A stretch of DNA of 64,000 nt from Tricholoma matsutake (lineage: Eukaryota > Basidiomycota > Agaricomycetes > Agaricales > Tricholomataceae): positions 8,060,001 through 8,124,000 of the forward strand of contig AP026540.1 of the NCBI GenBank assembly GCA_026075535.2, read 5' to 3'. Below the pieces are notes generated by a model. It saw nothing but the letters and a program-made list of their open reading frames with translations. It was not told the DNA's origin and made no database searches. Shown in pieces: positions 10,727-21,572 of this stretch; position 1 is the stretch's first letter, and every line of letters starts with the position of its first letter. The translations under genes and the position numbers were made by a program.

Positions 10727-11824
10727 ATGTCTGAACCTTCAACTTCTAATCCCGGTCCTAATCCTGTTCCCATACCAGCACTAGAGGTGAAAATTGATGT
10801 GCTCACAGCGCAAATGTCGCAATTAGTGTCAGTATTGGCAGCATCACAGCCCAGACAAGCAGAAGTACAGCCAGAGACAATAGGAGAAAGAGATGATGAG
10901 ATGGAGGAGATGGTGGAGTGGATATTGCAGGAGGATGAGACAGCAGAGAAATCTGGAAATGGAAAAGCACGCTTACCTAAGTACGCGCCCCCGCAAATCT
11001 TTGACGGTACCATGGAGAATACAAAATCCTTCATCAGTTCTATAGTATTGTACATCCATGGGAGGAAGCCAGAGTTTCATACAGCCAAGTCTAGGATTAT
11101 GTTTGCTCTCTCATACATTCAGGGGGGGAAAGCACAGTTCTGGAGAAACGAGGCTATTAATCAAATTGCCGCAGGAAATAAACCATTTGCAACCTTCAAG
11201 GAATTTCTGGAGAGATTGGAGGCACAGTTTGGAGACCCTAATCCGAAGGCAACAGCCAATGCTAAATTAAAGACCATGCGCCAAGGTTCCTTAACGGCAG
11301 ATGAATTTATTTTGCAGTTCAAAGCAGAAGCTTCGCAAATGGACATGGGAGAAGCCGCGTTGGTAGAGTTTTTGAAAGCAGGATTAAATCCCTCCTTATT
11401 CAAGTCTATCTACCAACTACCTTCTATGCCAGAGAAGTTGGACGAGTGGTATAATTGGGCAATGTGCCTTGACCGGCAATATCAGCAGGAACAGGCAGAG
11501 TCAAAGTTGATATATGGAAGTAGTAAATTTGGAAAGTCATCAGGAGGAAAGTCCAAGAAAGGAAAGGCACCTCAGGTGCAAGCTCCGAGGGCACAGCCAC
11601 CGGCCATGGCAGTGACACCTATAGTTACGGAGTCAGCAGCACCAGCAGAGGCAATGGAGGTTGATCAAGCAGGGAGACGAGCCCCACTTAAATGTTTTAA
11701 CTGTGGGCAGTTAGGACACATTTCTAGGAATTTTAGGCAGAAAAGAAAGATTAGGGAAGCTACAATCGAGGAAGTGAAGCCGGAGGAAGGCAAGCAGAAG
11801 AATTTTGTGGAAGAGTCCCAGTGA
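10727..11824 (+). CDS. gag: Gypsy-2 Gag polyprotein
   Basis: This is an intact 365-residue frame. An acidic N-terminal region is followed by the Gag core (FIQGGKAQFWRNEAINQI; LKTMRQGSLTADEFILQF) and a basic, Gly/Ser-rich linker. The zinc knuckle near residues 334-347 reads CFNCGQLGHISRNF, so the fourth ligand is Phe rather than Cys and zinc binding is probably lost. Pol follows in the -1 frame, starting around the gag stop. I see no canonical slippery heptamer at this junction, unlike Gypsy-1. Confidence 0.88.
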   Translation: MSEPSTSNPGPNPVPIPALEVKIDVLTAQMSQLVSVLAASQPRQAEVQPETIGERDDEMEEMVEWILQEDETAEKSGNGKARLPKYAPPQIFDGTMENTKSFISSIVLYIHGRKPEFHTAKSRIMFALSYIQGGKAQFWRNEAINQIAAGNKPFATFKEFLERLEAQFGDPNPKATANAKLKTMRQGSLTADEFILQFKAEASQMDMGEAALVEFLKAGLNPSLFKSIYQLPSMPEKLDEWYNWAMCLDRQYQQEQAESKLIYGSSKFGKSSGGKSKKGKAPQVQAPRAQPPAMAVTPIVTESAAPAEAMEVDQAGRRAPLKCFNCGQLGHISRNFRQKRKIREATIEEVKPEEGKQKNFVEESQ

Positions 11825-13853
11825 AGGTTTCCCCATTGGTGACCCAGAATCATTACAATGTATTAGTATCCAAGGAAACCCAGAGTAAATCAGAAAAGGA
11901 AATTGAGGAGGAGTACAACTGCTACAAATCACGTGACCAAGAAAATTGCCGAGCACTATTTCTGAAAACCCCTAAATTCTTTATTCACTCTGCGCGAATA
12001 GAACCAGAAATCACCTTGACTGTGGGATTGAAGACAGTGGACATGCATGCAGCTATTGATGTGGAAGTGTTGCTTGATAGTGGTGCTACAGGATTATTTA
12101 TTAATTGATCCTTAATTACTGGAAACGGTATTAACACATGCAAGCTGGTGCAACCTATAATGGTGTACAATATTGACAGAATAGTCAATCATGGAGGAAC
12201 TATCAAGGAGGAGGTGACTATGGTACTAAAGTATCAGGAGCATCAGGAGCGAGCTGTATTCAAAGTGTGCGATCTTGGGAAAACCAATCTAATAATAGGA
12301 TGTCCATGGTTACGGAAGCATAATCCCGAAATTGATTGGAAAACTGGGAAAGTACAAATGACTCGTTGTCCTAAGGAATGTAATGTGTATGGGAGGAAGA
12401 TGAAGAAGGAAAAAAGGAAAAAGAAAGAGAAAGAACATTATTCTGTTCTGATGGAGGAAGTGGAGGATGAGGAAATGCCAAATGGGGAAGTTCCAATCAT
12501 GATTGAGAAAGAAGAGCAGAAGCAAACCTTTAGAACAATTTGTGGAGGACAGTCATGGGACAAGAATATCGTGAAGGTGGAGAAGCCAGTGGAGGAATGG
12601 GTGCCAAAAGTGTATCATGAACATCTGTCAGTGTTCCAGAAGAAGGAGTCTGAGTGAATGCCGGTGTGGAAGCCATGGGATCATGCGATTGAGATGAAGC
12701 CAGGGTTTGTGCCGAAGAAGTCAAAGGTATATCCGTTATCTCTGATGGAACAAGAAGAAGTGGATGCGTTCCTGAAGGAGCAATTGTGCAAAGGATACAT
12801 ACGACCTTCGAAATCACCGCAGATGTCACCAATATTCTTTGTGCCAAAGAAAGACCAAAGGAAGAGGATGTGTACAGATTATAGGTATTTGAATGAGTGG
12901 ACAGTGAAGAATGCGTACCCCCTGCCATTGATCTCAGAAATAATTGACAAGGTGGGAAAAGCCAAGGTCTTTACAAAATTGGATTTATGATGGGGATACA
13001 ACAATGTACAAATAAAGAAAGGAGATGAGTGGAAGGCAGCATTTGCCACGCGTCGAGGATCCTTCGAGCTGCTTGTCATGTTTTTTGGGATGACTAATAG
13101 TCCCCTGACCTTTCAAAATATGATGAACGACATTGTCAAGGACGTAATAGACAAAGGCGTGGTAATAATATTTATTGACGACTTTCTGATATTCACGGAG
13201 GATGAAGAGAATCATGAGGCGATAGTGCAGGAGGTGCTATGGGGGTTGGCGGAAAATGATCTATTTTTGAAACCAGAAAGGTGTGTGTTTGGGGCAAGCG
13301 AGATTGAGTTCCTAGGATTATTGATTGGCCCTGATGGGATCAAAATGGATCCGATCAAGGTACAGGCGATCACAGATTGGCCTGCACCCACCTGTGTCAA
13401 GGAGGTTCAAGCCTTCTTGGGACTCACAAATTATTATTGTTGCTTTGTGCAGAATTTTTCTAAAATTGCCGCACCCTTACATAACCTTACGTGAAAGGGA
13501 GTAGTATAGAGGTGGGGAGAGCAGCAGCAGACAGCGTTTGAGGAGTTGAAGAGGAAGTTTGTGGAGGGACCAATATTAGCCCCAGTAGATTTCACACACC
13601 CTTTGCGAGTGGAATCCGATGCATCCAATTTTGCTACTGGAGCAGTATTATCAATGTTGTGCAAAGATGACAAATGGCATCCTTGTGCATACTTGTCAAA
13701 AGGGTTGAATGATGTGGAGAGGAATTATGATGTCCATGACAAAGAGATGTTGGGGATAATACGAGCATTGGAGGTGTGGAGGCATTATTTGGAGGGATGT
13801 ATGCATCAGATTGAGATCTGGACAGATCATCAAAATCTGCAATACTTTATGTC
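11821..13853 (+). pseudogene. pol: Gypsy-2 Pol, 5' part (protease, RT, start of RNase H)
   Basis: The frame is open across the gag stop and holds the protease motif LLDSGATGLF near 12,075 and an RT with FIDDFLIF near 13,180. The RNase H begins around 13,600 (ESDASNFATGA; TDHQNLQYF). In-frame stops are at 12,106, 12,655, 12,988, 13,492 (all TGA at likely Arg positions) and 13,507 (TAG). The frame is cut at 13,853 by Gypsy-3 and resumes at 21,573. Confidence 0.9.
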
Positions 13854-14551
13854 TGTCAAGAACTGTTCCTCGCCTGATCAGAACCCGCACCCGTCCGATC
13901 CTTTTCCGCACCTTGAACCCGACTTTTGTCTACACCTTCCAATTTCATTCCTGGCCGCCTTGCACTGCCCACACTGCTGTGCACCAGGCCACCTTGTACA
14001 GCATCCATGGCTGCCTTCCCAAGGCTGCTGTCTAGTTTTGCAAATTCGACTACGGATTCCTGTGCGGCCTCCGCTAGGTAATTTATCTATGCAGCCGCAG
14101 TTCCCATTTCTGTCCCGCTTTTATTCTGGACTCTGGTATTTAAGTTTAGCTAGTTTCGCCTTGTATTCCTCAGTTCGTATATCGACATAGACTCGACTTT
14201 ACCCTGCCAATCTAAAACCTCCTTCTACTCCAACCCCTGTCCTCTAAGAGTCTGAACTACATTTGACTCAACCTCTAGTCTCCCTCCGAAGTTCTAGTCT
14301 CATCTGAACTCAACCTAAGGCCCTCCGTACTCCTCCCCGCATTTACCTGCACTTTCCTGCTCCTACCTCTAAACCCTTGACTTGAAATTAGGACACCAGA
14401 CGAGGTGAAGAGCGCAGCTTGTTACAAGCTGAAGCCAGGTCCTTTCTGTTCCCCCTCCCACAGAATCCGCATCGACCAGACAATCTCCTGCTATCATCAC
14501 CCGCAGTGTCTGGTCGGATTCCGAAGCGGCCTCTAGGATCAGTTCTTAACA
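13854..14551 (+). repeat. Gypsy-3 5' LTR
   Basis: 698 bp with short inverted ends TGTCAAGAAC/GTTCTTAACA. A weak TATA-like tatttaag lies near 14,137. It is paired with 20,859-21,567, which carries a small extra block (gtcgagacactg) near 21,099. Confidence 0.93.
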
Positions 14552-14591
14552 GTATATACGAACTCACACTTCACTCATCCATTTCCTCTCT

Positions 14592-15983
14592 ATGACCCCT
14601 ACCGAGACCCGCCAGCACACAACAAGAAACTCCCAATGCGCTGGTACTATTCCAGGGATCTCTGCAATCCAGCGATCCACCCTTTCCGACCCTCAACCCA
14701 CCACTACTTTTGGAGTGTCTTCCAGACCCTCAAACATCTTTCAACAAATCGGCTCAGGAGCTCCCTCAATCAGTGCCAACCTCATGTCCGCCCATGCCCC
14801 GCAACCTTCCGGCAACCCAGAAGGTTTTCAATCAAGAACTCCCCCTGAGTATGTAGGAGGCATCAACCAACCTGAACCCTTTGGGTTGGAAGATCCTGGT
14901 CTAGAGGACGGACCCCCCGGCGGACTTGATGACCCTAGTGGTCCTGACGGCCCTGGGGGTGACCCCGATCCCAATAATCCTGAGGATCAACCTCCCGCGG
15001 GGGAAAACCCTGACCCAGGGGATAGGTTCATAGATGTCCTTTACAACCTCTCGGAGAGTATCCACACCCTTCATCAGAATAACACACCCAAGACCGAAAA
15101 AATCAAAGTTCGTGACCCCGACACTTTCGATGGTGCCAATCCAAAGAAACTTAGAGACTTCTTAGTCTCCTGCAATCTTCATTTCCATGACCATCCGCAC
15201 GTATTTTCCTCTGATGAGAAAAAGATCATATTCATCCTTTCTTATCTTAAGGGATCAGCTCTCAGTTGGTTTGAGCCTGGTCTGAATGACCCAACAGATT
15301 CCGCACACTGGATGTGGGACTACAAAGCCTTCCTCGCCGAGCTGGAAAGCAACTTCGGTCCGCATGACCCGGTCGGAGATGTGGAAAAAGCTCTCTCTGA
15401 TTTAGCAATGAAGAAAGGTGGTCGTATCACGAAATATAACGTTGACTTCTGGGAATTAGCTTCTAGGGTCAACTGGAATGAAGCAGCCCTTCGCGACCGC
15501 TATTTCCACGGTCTTCCGCTCCGGCTTCGCATAGAAGTTCTCCGGGGTGGTAAACCCAATACTCTTGCAGAACTGCGCTTGAAAGCGCAGGACAGCGACA
15601 ACATCTACTGGATGCAAGAAGACAAATCCCATTTTGAAACAAAGAATTCCAGTAACATCACTAACTCTAGTCGGAAGGACTCTTCAAAAAGCCCTTCCCC
15701 ATCGACAAACCAAGCATCTTCAAACTCCACCCATGGTAACACCTCCAACCAGCAGTCTTCTGCGACAAAGAACACTTCCCAGGACAAGCCCAAGTTGTCC
15801 ATCTCCGATAAGTTGGGGAAGAATGGCAAGCTTACTGGGGAGGAACGAGAACGTCGCATGAGAGAACAACTTTGTCTCTACTGCGGTGAGGAAGGGCACA
15901 TAGCAGGAAACTGCCTGAAATCCAAAGCCGCAAAAGCCCGTGCATCCACTGTCGTTCCCGAGACTACGGACTCGGAAAAATAG
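14592..15983 (+). CDS. gag: Gypsy-3 Gag polyprotein
   Basis: This 463-residue frame has no internal stop. The N-terminus is Thr/Ser-rich and disordered, then an acidic Pro/Gly/Asp block (about residues 98-140), then the Gag core (FILSYLKGSALSWFEPGL; FLAELESNFGPHDP). A Ser/Asn/Thr-rich linker leads to a canonical zinc knuckle, CLYCGEEGHIAGNC, near residue 430. The stop TAG at 15,981 is followed by pol in the +1 frame. The slippage mechanism is not evident. Confidence 0.9.
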   Translation: MTPTETRQHTTRNSQCAGTIPGISAIQRSTLSDPQPTTTFGVSSRPSNIFQQIGSGAPSISANLMSAHAPQPSGNPEGFQSRTPPEYVGGINQPEPFGLEDPGLEDGPPGGLDDPSGPDGPGGDPDPNNPEDQPPAGENPDPGDRFIDVLYNLSESIHTLHQNNTPKTEKIKVRDPDTFDGANPKKLRDFLVSCNLHFHDHPHVFSSDEKKIIFILSYLKGSALSWFEPGLNDPTDSAHWMWDYKAFLAELESNFGPHDPVGDVEKALSDLAMKKGGRITKYNVDFWELASRVNWNEAALRDRYFHGLPLRLRIEVLRGGKPNTLAELRLKAQDSDNIYWMQEDKSHFETKNSSNITNSSRKDSSKSPSPSTNQASSNSTHGNTSNQQSSATKNTSQDKPKLSISDKLGKNGKLTGEERERRMREQLCLYCGEEGHIAGNCLKSKAAKARASTVVPETTDSEK

Positions 15984-16053
15984 TCCGCAACCCTCAGGAT
16001 ACAGCCATTGGGGCTGGGGGTTGCATTGACCTTACCCACTTGGCTGCCTACAT

Positions 16054-19000
16054 TTGTCTCAACTTTCCAACCCTGACTCCTTAACCATTCTTTTAACCTT
16101 CCCCAAATCTTCCGCCCCTTTCCAAACCCTTATCAACTCTGGCTCCTCCCACTGCTTCCTTGACTCCTCTTTCGTGTTGAATAACCAACTCAGCACGGAA
16201 TCCATTAACCTGATCGGTTTACGACTCTTTGATGGAACTTGCAACTCCACCATAACTCAGATTGTCAAACTTCTGGTCACCTTCCCTGCCGGTGAAGTAT
16301 TCAATTTGTCATTTTATGTAACCTCGCTTGACTCTTCCTGTTCTGCCGTACTCGGTCATAACTGGCTGAAGCAATACAATCCGTTGATTGACTGGTCTTC
16401 AAGCCAACTTGCTTTCCGCTCTGCAAATCATAGAGGTCCAGCACCCCTGACATCACCTTTGTCCCTGAATCTTCCAGTAGAAATCCTCAACTCTTCTGCA
16501 TTTTCTGAATCCCCCATTCCTCCTAAGTTTACACCTCCTGACATCTCGTTCATCAACGCTGCCGCTTATGCGCATGCTAGCAAACTTCCTGGGGCAGTAG
16601 CTTTTCAGATGACCTTCGCTCCAGAAGGGTTATCCGCCCGCTCCGCCCATTCCGCTAACTCTTCTGACCTTTCCGAGATTCCGCCTGAGTATCATGAATT
16701 CCCTGATGTCTTTAATAAGACTAAAGTGGATACCCTTCCTCCGCATCAGTCTTACGACCTCAAGATAGAGACAGAAGACAATACTCCTCTGCCTCCGGGC
16801 TGAATGTATTCTCTCTCCCCCTCTGAATTAGAAGCCTTACGAGTCTTTATTGATGAAAACGTCTGCTCAGGTTTCATCCGCCCATCCAAGTCGCCGCATG
16901 GCGCCCCTATTCTCTTTGTCAAGAAGAAGGATGGTAGTCTCCGACTTTGTGTCGACTACCGAGGACTTAACCATCTTACAAAGAAAGACTGCTACCCACT
17001 TCCTCTCATTTCCGACCTACTTGACTCTCCCCGCAAAGCCCGCTTGTTCACCAAAATAGACATGCGGCACGCTTATCACCTAGTCCACATCGCTGATGGT
17101 GATGAGTGGAAAACTACTTTCCGCACCCGCTACAGATCCTTCGAGTGGTTGGTGGTCCCCTTTGGGCTCACTAATGCACCCGCAGCTTTCCAGCGGGTTA
17201 TGAACAACATCTTCAGCAACATGCTGGATGTTTGTGTCATCATATACCTCAACAACATCCTAATCTATTCCGATGACAAGTCCCAGCATGGGGCTCACAT
17301 CAAAGAAGTCCTCCGTCGTCTCCGGAAAAATGGACTTTACGCCTCTCCACAGAAATGTGAGTTCCACAAAGACACCGTCAAATATTTGGGTTTCATCCTT
17401 TCACCAGATGGACTGCGGATGTCCGAGGATAAAGTCAAAACCATGCTTGACTGGCCCAAGCCTAGGAAAATTAAGGATATACAATCCTTCTTAGGCTTTT
17501 GCAACTTTTACCGCCGCTTCATTAATGGCTATTCAGACATTGTCATCCCACTCACCCGCTTGACGTGGAAATCTGCACCTTGGGACTTCAACAAGAAGTG
17601 CCGCGATGCCTTTGAAAGGCTCAAACAAGAATTCACTCATGCACCCATCTTAACTCAATGGGTACCCGACTCACAAATGGTACTTGAAACCGACGCTTCC
17701 GACTATGCCCTAGCTGCTATCCTTTCGGTTTACACTGCGGATGGAGAAATCCATCCAGTCACTTTTCATTCCCACTCCTTCAATCCCGCTGAACTAAATT
17801 ACGACACACATGACAAGGAACTCTTGGCCATTTTCGAAGCCTTCAAACACTGGAGGCAGTACTTCGAGGGTTCTGCAAACCCGGTTGATGTGGTCACCGA
17901 CCACAAAAATCTTGAGTACTTCAGCACTACCAAGTTGCTCACCCGCCACCAGGCCCGTTGGTCTGAGTACCTTTCCCAGTTCAATCTCATCATCCACTTC
18001 CGCCCCAGGAAACTAGGGGCCAAGCCAGATGCACTCACTAGACATTGGGACATCTACTGCAAAGGGGGAAATAGCGACTTCGCCTCCATAAACCCAACCA
18101 ACTTCCAACCTGTATTCACACAGGAACAGCTCACCTCTTCCCTCTGCACCACCTACTTTGCCACACCCATCCTTTGACAGGCAGTAATCATGGATGTTGA
18201 GAAACTTCACCACGACATCTGCACCTCCCTACCCCTTGACCCCTTTTCATCCGCACATCTTCTGACACCTACCGACCCCAACTGGACCATAGACGAGGCA
18301 GGTCTTCTCTGCCACTTCGACCGGATTTATGTTCTGAACATTGCGGATCTTTGCCTCAAAGTCCTTCAGTACAAACACAATCACATCCTCTCTGGCCACT
18401 TTGGACAAAACAAAACCCAGCAGCTTGTCCACCGGGAATATGTCTGGCCAAACCTCCGCACCTTTGTACAAGAATTCTGCAAATCCTGTACCACTTGCAA
18501 ACGATCCAAATCACCCCGACACAAGCCCTATGGGTTCCTAAAGCAACTTCCAGTTCCGGAACAACCTTGGAACTCCATCTCCATGGACTTCATTGAACAA
18601 CTACTCGACTCCAACGGTCACTCCGCTATCCTGGTCATCGTTGACCACCTCACCAAGCAAGGCATCTTCATCCCAACTGTCAATGAAATCACAGCCCAAG
18701 AACTAGCCAACCTGTTTGTCCTCCACGTCTTCTCCAAGCATGGCATTCCATCGCATGTCACTTGTGACCGGGGATCTGAGTTTGTCTCCCATTTCTTCTG
18801 CTCCCTCGGAAAAGTGCTTGACATGCGGATCCATTTCACTTCTGGTTATCACCTGCAAGGTGATGGTCAGACAGAATGACTTAATCAGACCCTGGAGCAG
18901 TACCTCCGGATCTTCTGCAACTATCAGCAGGACAACTGGTCTCACCTCTTACCCTTGGGTGAATTTGCCTACAACAATGCTCCTTCCGCCTCTACAGGTG

Positions 19001-19659
19001 TATCCCCTTTATGTGCCAACAAAGGCTATCACCCAAACATTTCCGTTTTTCCAGAACGCAACTTAGCTTCACAGCATGCCCATGAGTTTGTCATCGACTT
19101 AGACGACCTTCATCAGGAGCTTCAGAAACAGCTTGCGGCCACTCAAGAGCGTTATCAAGGTCCTGCAGACAGACATCGGGCACCCGCACCCAACTTCAAC
19201 ATTGGTGACTGTGCCTACATCACTGCGGAAAATATCCGCACCACTCGTCCCTCCAAGAAACTTTCCGAAAAGCACCATGGGCCCTTCGAAATCATTGCCT
19301 GCCCAGGCACTCACTCAGTCACCCTGCGGCTCCTGGATCACATGCGGGCCATTCACCCTGTTTTCCATGTCTCTCAACTAGAGGAACACTCCCTGAACAC
19401 AATTCCAAATTGAGTGCAACCTCCACCTCCTCCGATCACCATCGACGACGAGCTCGAATATGAAATCACTGAAGTCCTGGACTCCAAAGTTGACAACCGA
19501 CGTCGCTGCAAAATTCTCTACCTCGTCCGATGGGAAGGATACCAGGGAACCAATGAAGAGACCTCCTGGCTATCTGTTATGGAACTTGAGCATGCCCAAG
19601 AACTCCTTGCGGATTTTCACACCCGCTACCCGCAAAAACCCGGTCCATTACCCACTTAA
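16054..19659 (+). pseudogene. pol: Gypsy-3 Pol with dead catalytic centres and four TGA codons
   Basis: One frame runs from 16,054 to 19,659, with stops at 16,801, 18,175, 18,877 and 19,411, all TGA at likely CGA positions. The protease reads LINSGSSHCF near 16,140, Asn replacing the catalytic Asp. The RT catalytic box near 17,250 reads YLNNILIY instead of Y-x-D-D. Both changes are explained by CpG to CpA. RNase H (LETDASDYALAAIL) and integrase (MDFIEQLL, CDRGSEF, NQTLEQYL) follow, and the frame ends in a chromodomain (YLVRWEGYQGTNEETSW). Integrase acidic residues remain. Confidence 0.93.
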
Positions 19660-19746
19660 AAGCTATTCATGTTGCTTATTCACTCGGTTTGTACTCAGAA
19701 ACAAAATTCATTGAAAAAAAAGATTTTATTGGATCCGACCGGATCC

Positions 19747-20780
19747 CTACACTACTTCTGCTTCTCCCTCTCTGTCTTCATCACCCTCTCCCCCAACCTC
19801 GCCCTCTTCTCCACCCTTCTCTCCACCCTCCTCATCTCCACTCTTGCTCTCCTCCTCGTCATCCGCTCGCCTTTTCTCCAGATATCTCTGGAAGGCCTCC
19901 CAGTCATCTCCCGACTTTCGGATCCCGAGTCTTTCCCGCCAGGACTCTTGCACTGCCTGCTCCACCTCTTCGTCATCCTCGTTGCTCTCCTTGCCGGCAC
20001 TCTCTTCCTCCACCCACTCGGGGTCCAAGGCATCCCAGATCTCCCCCATCGACTCCCGCACTGCAGTGGCCACCTCAGCGAAGCCCTTCCTTATCACCTT
20101 CATCACCTGTTGCATCACCTCTGGGTTTTCCCTGGTCGGCCCCATCATTCCCGCCATTTTTGCCGCAGGGGCTTCCTGCCCCTCCCACACTACCTCCTTG
20201 CACTTATGTTTGACGTGCATGCAGTTGTCGCACACGCATCCCTTCACACCCATCTTGAAACACGAAACCTTTTGATATTTGCATCTGGGGTACTTGTCAG
20301 TAAGAGAACACTGAGAAAGAAAATGGTTATGCACCTTTTGCAGGGCAATGCGGCCTGCACCCACACCAGACCCTCCGATTCTTCCAATTCCATTTGCGCC
20401 TTCGACTTGACAACTTTTTTCTTCTTCGGGGACTTGCTCCCCTCTGCCTCATCCTCCAGACCCGCGGCCGCCCACTTTTTCTCCACTCATTTTGCGGCCG
20501 ATGCCTCCTTCCTCTGCACCGCTGCCTGGCGCGCCTCCTCGGCCTTTGCAGCCTCCTCTGCTGCCTTCTGCGCCTCCTGCGCCCAATGTTCCTCCTCCCT
20601 TGCTACCTCCTCCAGCTCCCTCACCTCCTGTTCCATCTGCTCCTTCATCTCCCGCTCCCTCTGTTCATACTGAGCCTTCATTGTGGCCAGCTTGAGTTGA
20701 GCAGAACCGGCTGGGGGCGACATTATGTATAGGTGATGGGGGAAGAAAGTCAACAAAAATTTTTCAACCAATTGCCGCAT
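19747..20780 (-). pseudogene. Antisense gene inside Gypsy-3: coiled coil plus Cys-rich cluster protein
   Basis: Opposite to pol, between the pol end and the 3' LTR, a coding frame reads leftward from ATG at 20,723 (or 20,780). The first ~80 residues are a highly charged Glu/Ala/Arg helix predicted to be a coiled coil. A Lys-rich stretch (SPKKKKVVKSK) could be a nuclear signal. A Cys-rich block follows (LPCKRC, then after a frame change near 20,330 CSLTDKYPRCKY, CVCDNCMHVKHKCKE). The C-terminal half has amphipathic helices and a very acidic Asp/Glu/Gly tail. An in-frame TGA at 20,487 and the frameshift make this copy a pseudogene. The Cys pattern resembles fungal zinc-cluster proteins, but I cannot assign a known family. 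Confidence 0.6.
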
Positions 20781-20858
20781 TCGGAATTTTCAACCAACTT
20801 CCTCATTCGGACTCAAACTCTCATGTGCCTCGTAGGCTTGGCACTAAGGGGGAAATAC

Positions 20859-21567
20859 TGTCAAGAACCGTTCCTCGCCCGATCGGAACCCGCACCCGTC
20901 CGATCCTTTTCCACACCTTGAACCCGACTTTTGTCTACACCTTCCGATTTCATTCCTGGCCGCCTTGCACTGCCCACACTGCTATGCACCAGGCCACCTT
21001 GTACAGCATCCACGGCTGCCTTCCCAAGGCTGCCGTCTAGTTTTGCAAATTCAACTATGGATTCCTGTGCGGCCTCTGCTAGGTAATTTATCTATGCAGT
21101 CGAGACACTGCCGCAGTTCCCGTTTCTGTCCCGCTTTTATTCCGGACTCTAGTATTTAAGTTTAGCTAGTTTTGCCTTGTATTCCTCAGTTCATATATCG
21201 ACATAGACTCGACTTTACCCTGCCAATCTAAAACCTCCTTCTACTCCAACCCCTGTCCTCTAAGAGTCTGAACTACATTCGACTCAACCTCTAGTCTCCC
21301 TCCGAAGGTCTAGTCTCATCTGAACTCAAACTAAGGCCCTCCATACTCCTCCCCGCATTTACCTGCACTTTCCCGCTCCTACCTCTAAACCCTTGACTTG
21401 AAATTAGGACACCAGACGAGGTGAAGGGCGCAGCTTCTTACAAGCTGAAGCCAAGTCCTTTCCGTTCCCCCTCCCGCAGAATCTGCATCGACCCGACAAT
21501 CTCCTGCTATCATCACCCACAGTGTCCAGTCGGATTCTGAAGCGGCCTCTAGGATCAGTTCTTAACA
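20859..21567 (+). repeat. Gypsy-3 3' LTR
   Basis: 709 bp, beginning TGTCAAGAACCG and ending CTTAACA, directly after the purine tract and before the second atgtc duplication. Confidence 0.93.
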
Positions 21568-21572
21568 ATGTC

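Larger units (their letters stand above)
13854..21567 (+). mobile_element. Gypsy-3: full-length chromovirus nested in Gypsy-2
   Basis: The LTRs are 698 and 709 bp, from TGTCAAGAAC to GTTCTTAACA. The target duplication atgtc is at 13,849-13,853 and 21,568-21,572. It encodes gag, then pol in the +1 frame, and also an antisense gene between pol and the 3' LTR. The purine tract is aagggggaaatac before 20,859. Confidence 0.96.

Noticed and set aside
19747..20780. Intron explaining the frame change near 20,330 in the antisense gene
   Set aside because: The only GT...AG there is 24 nt, too short for a fungal intron; a frameshift is simpler.
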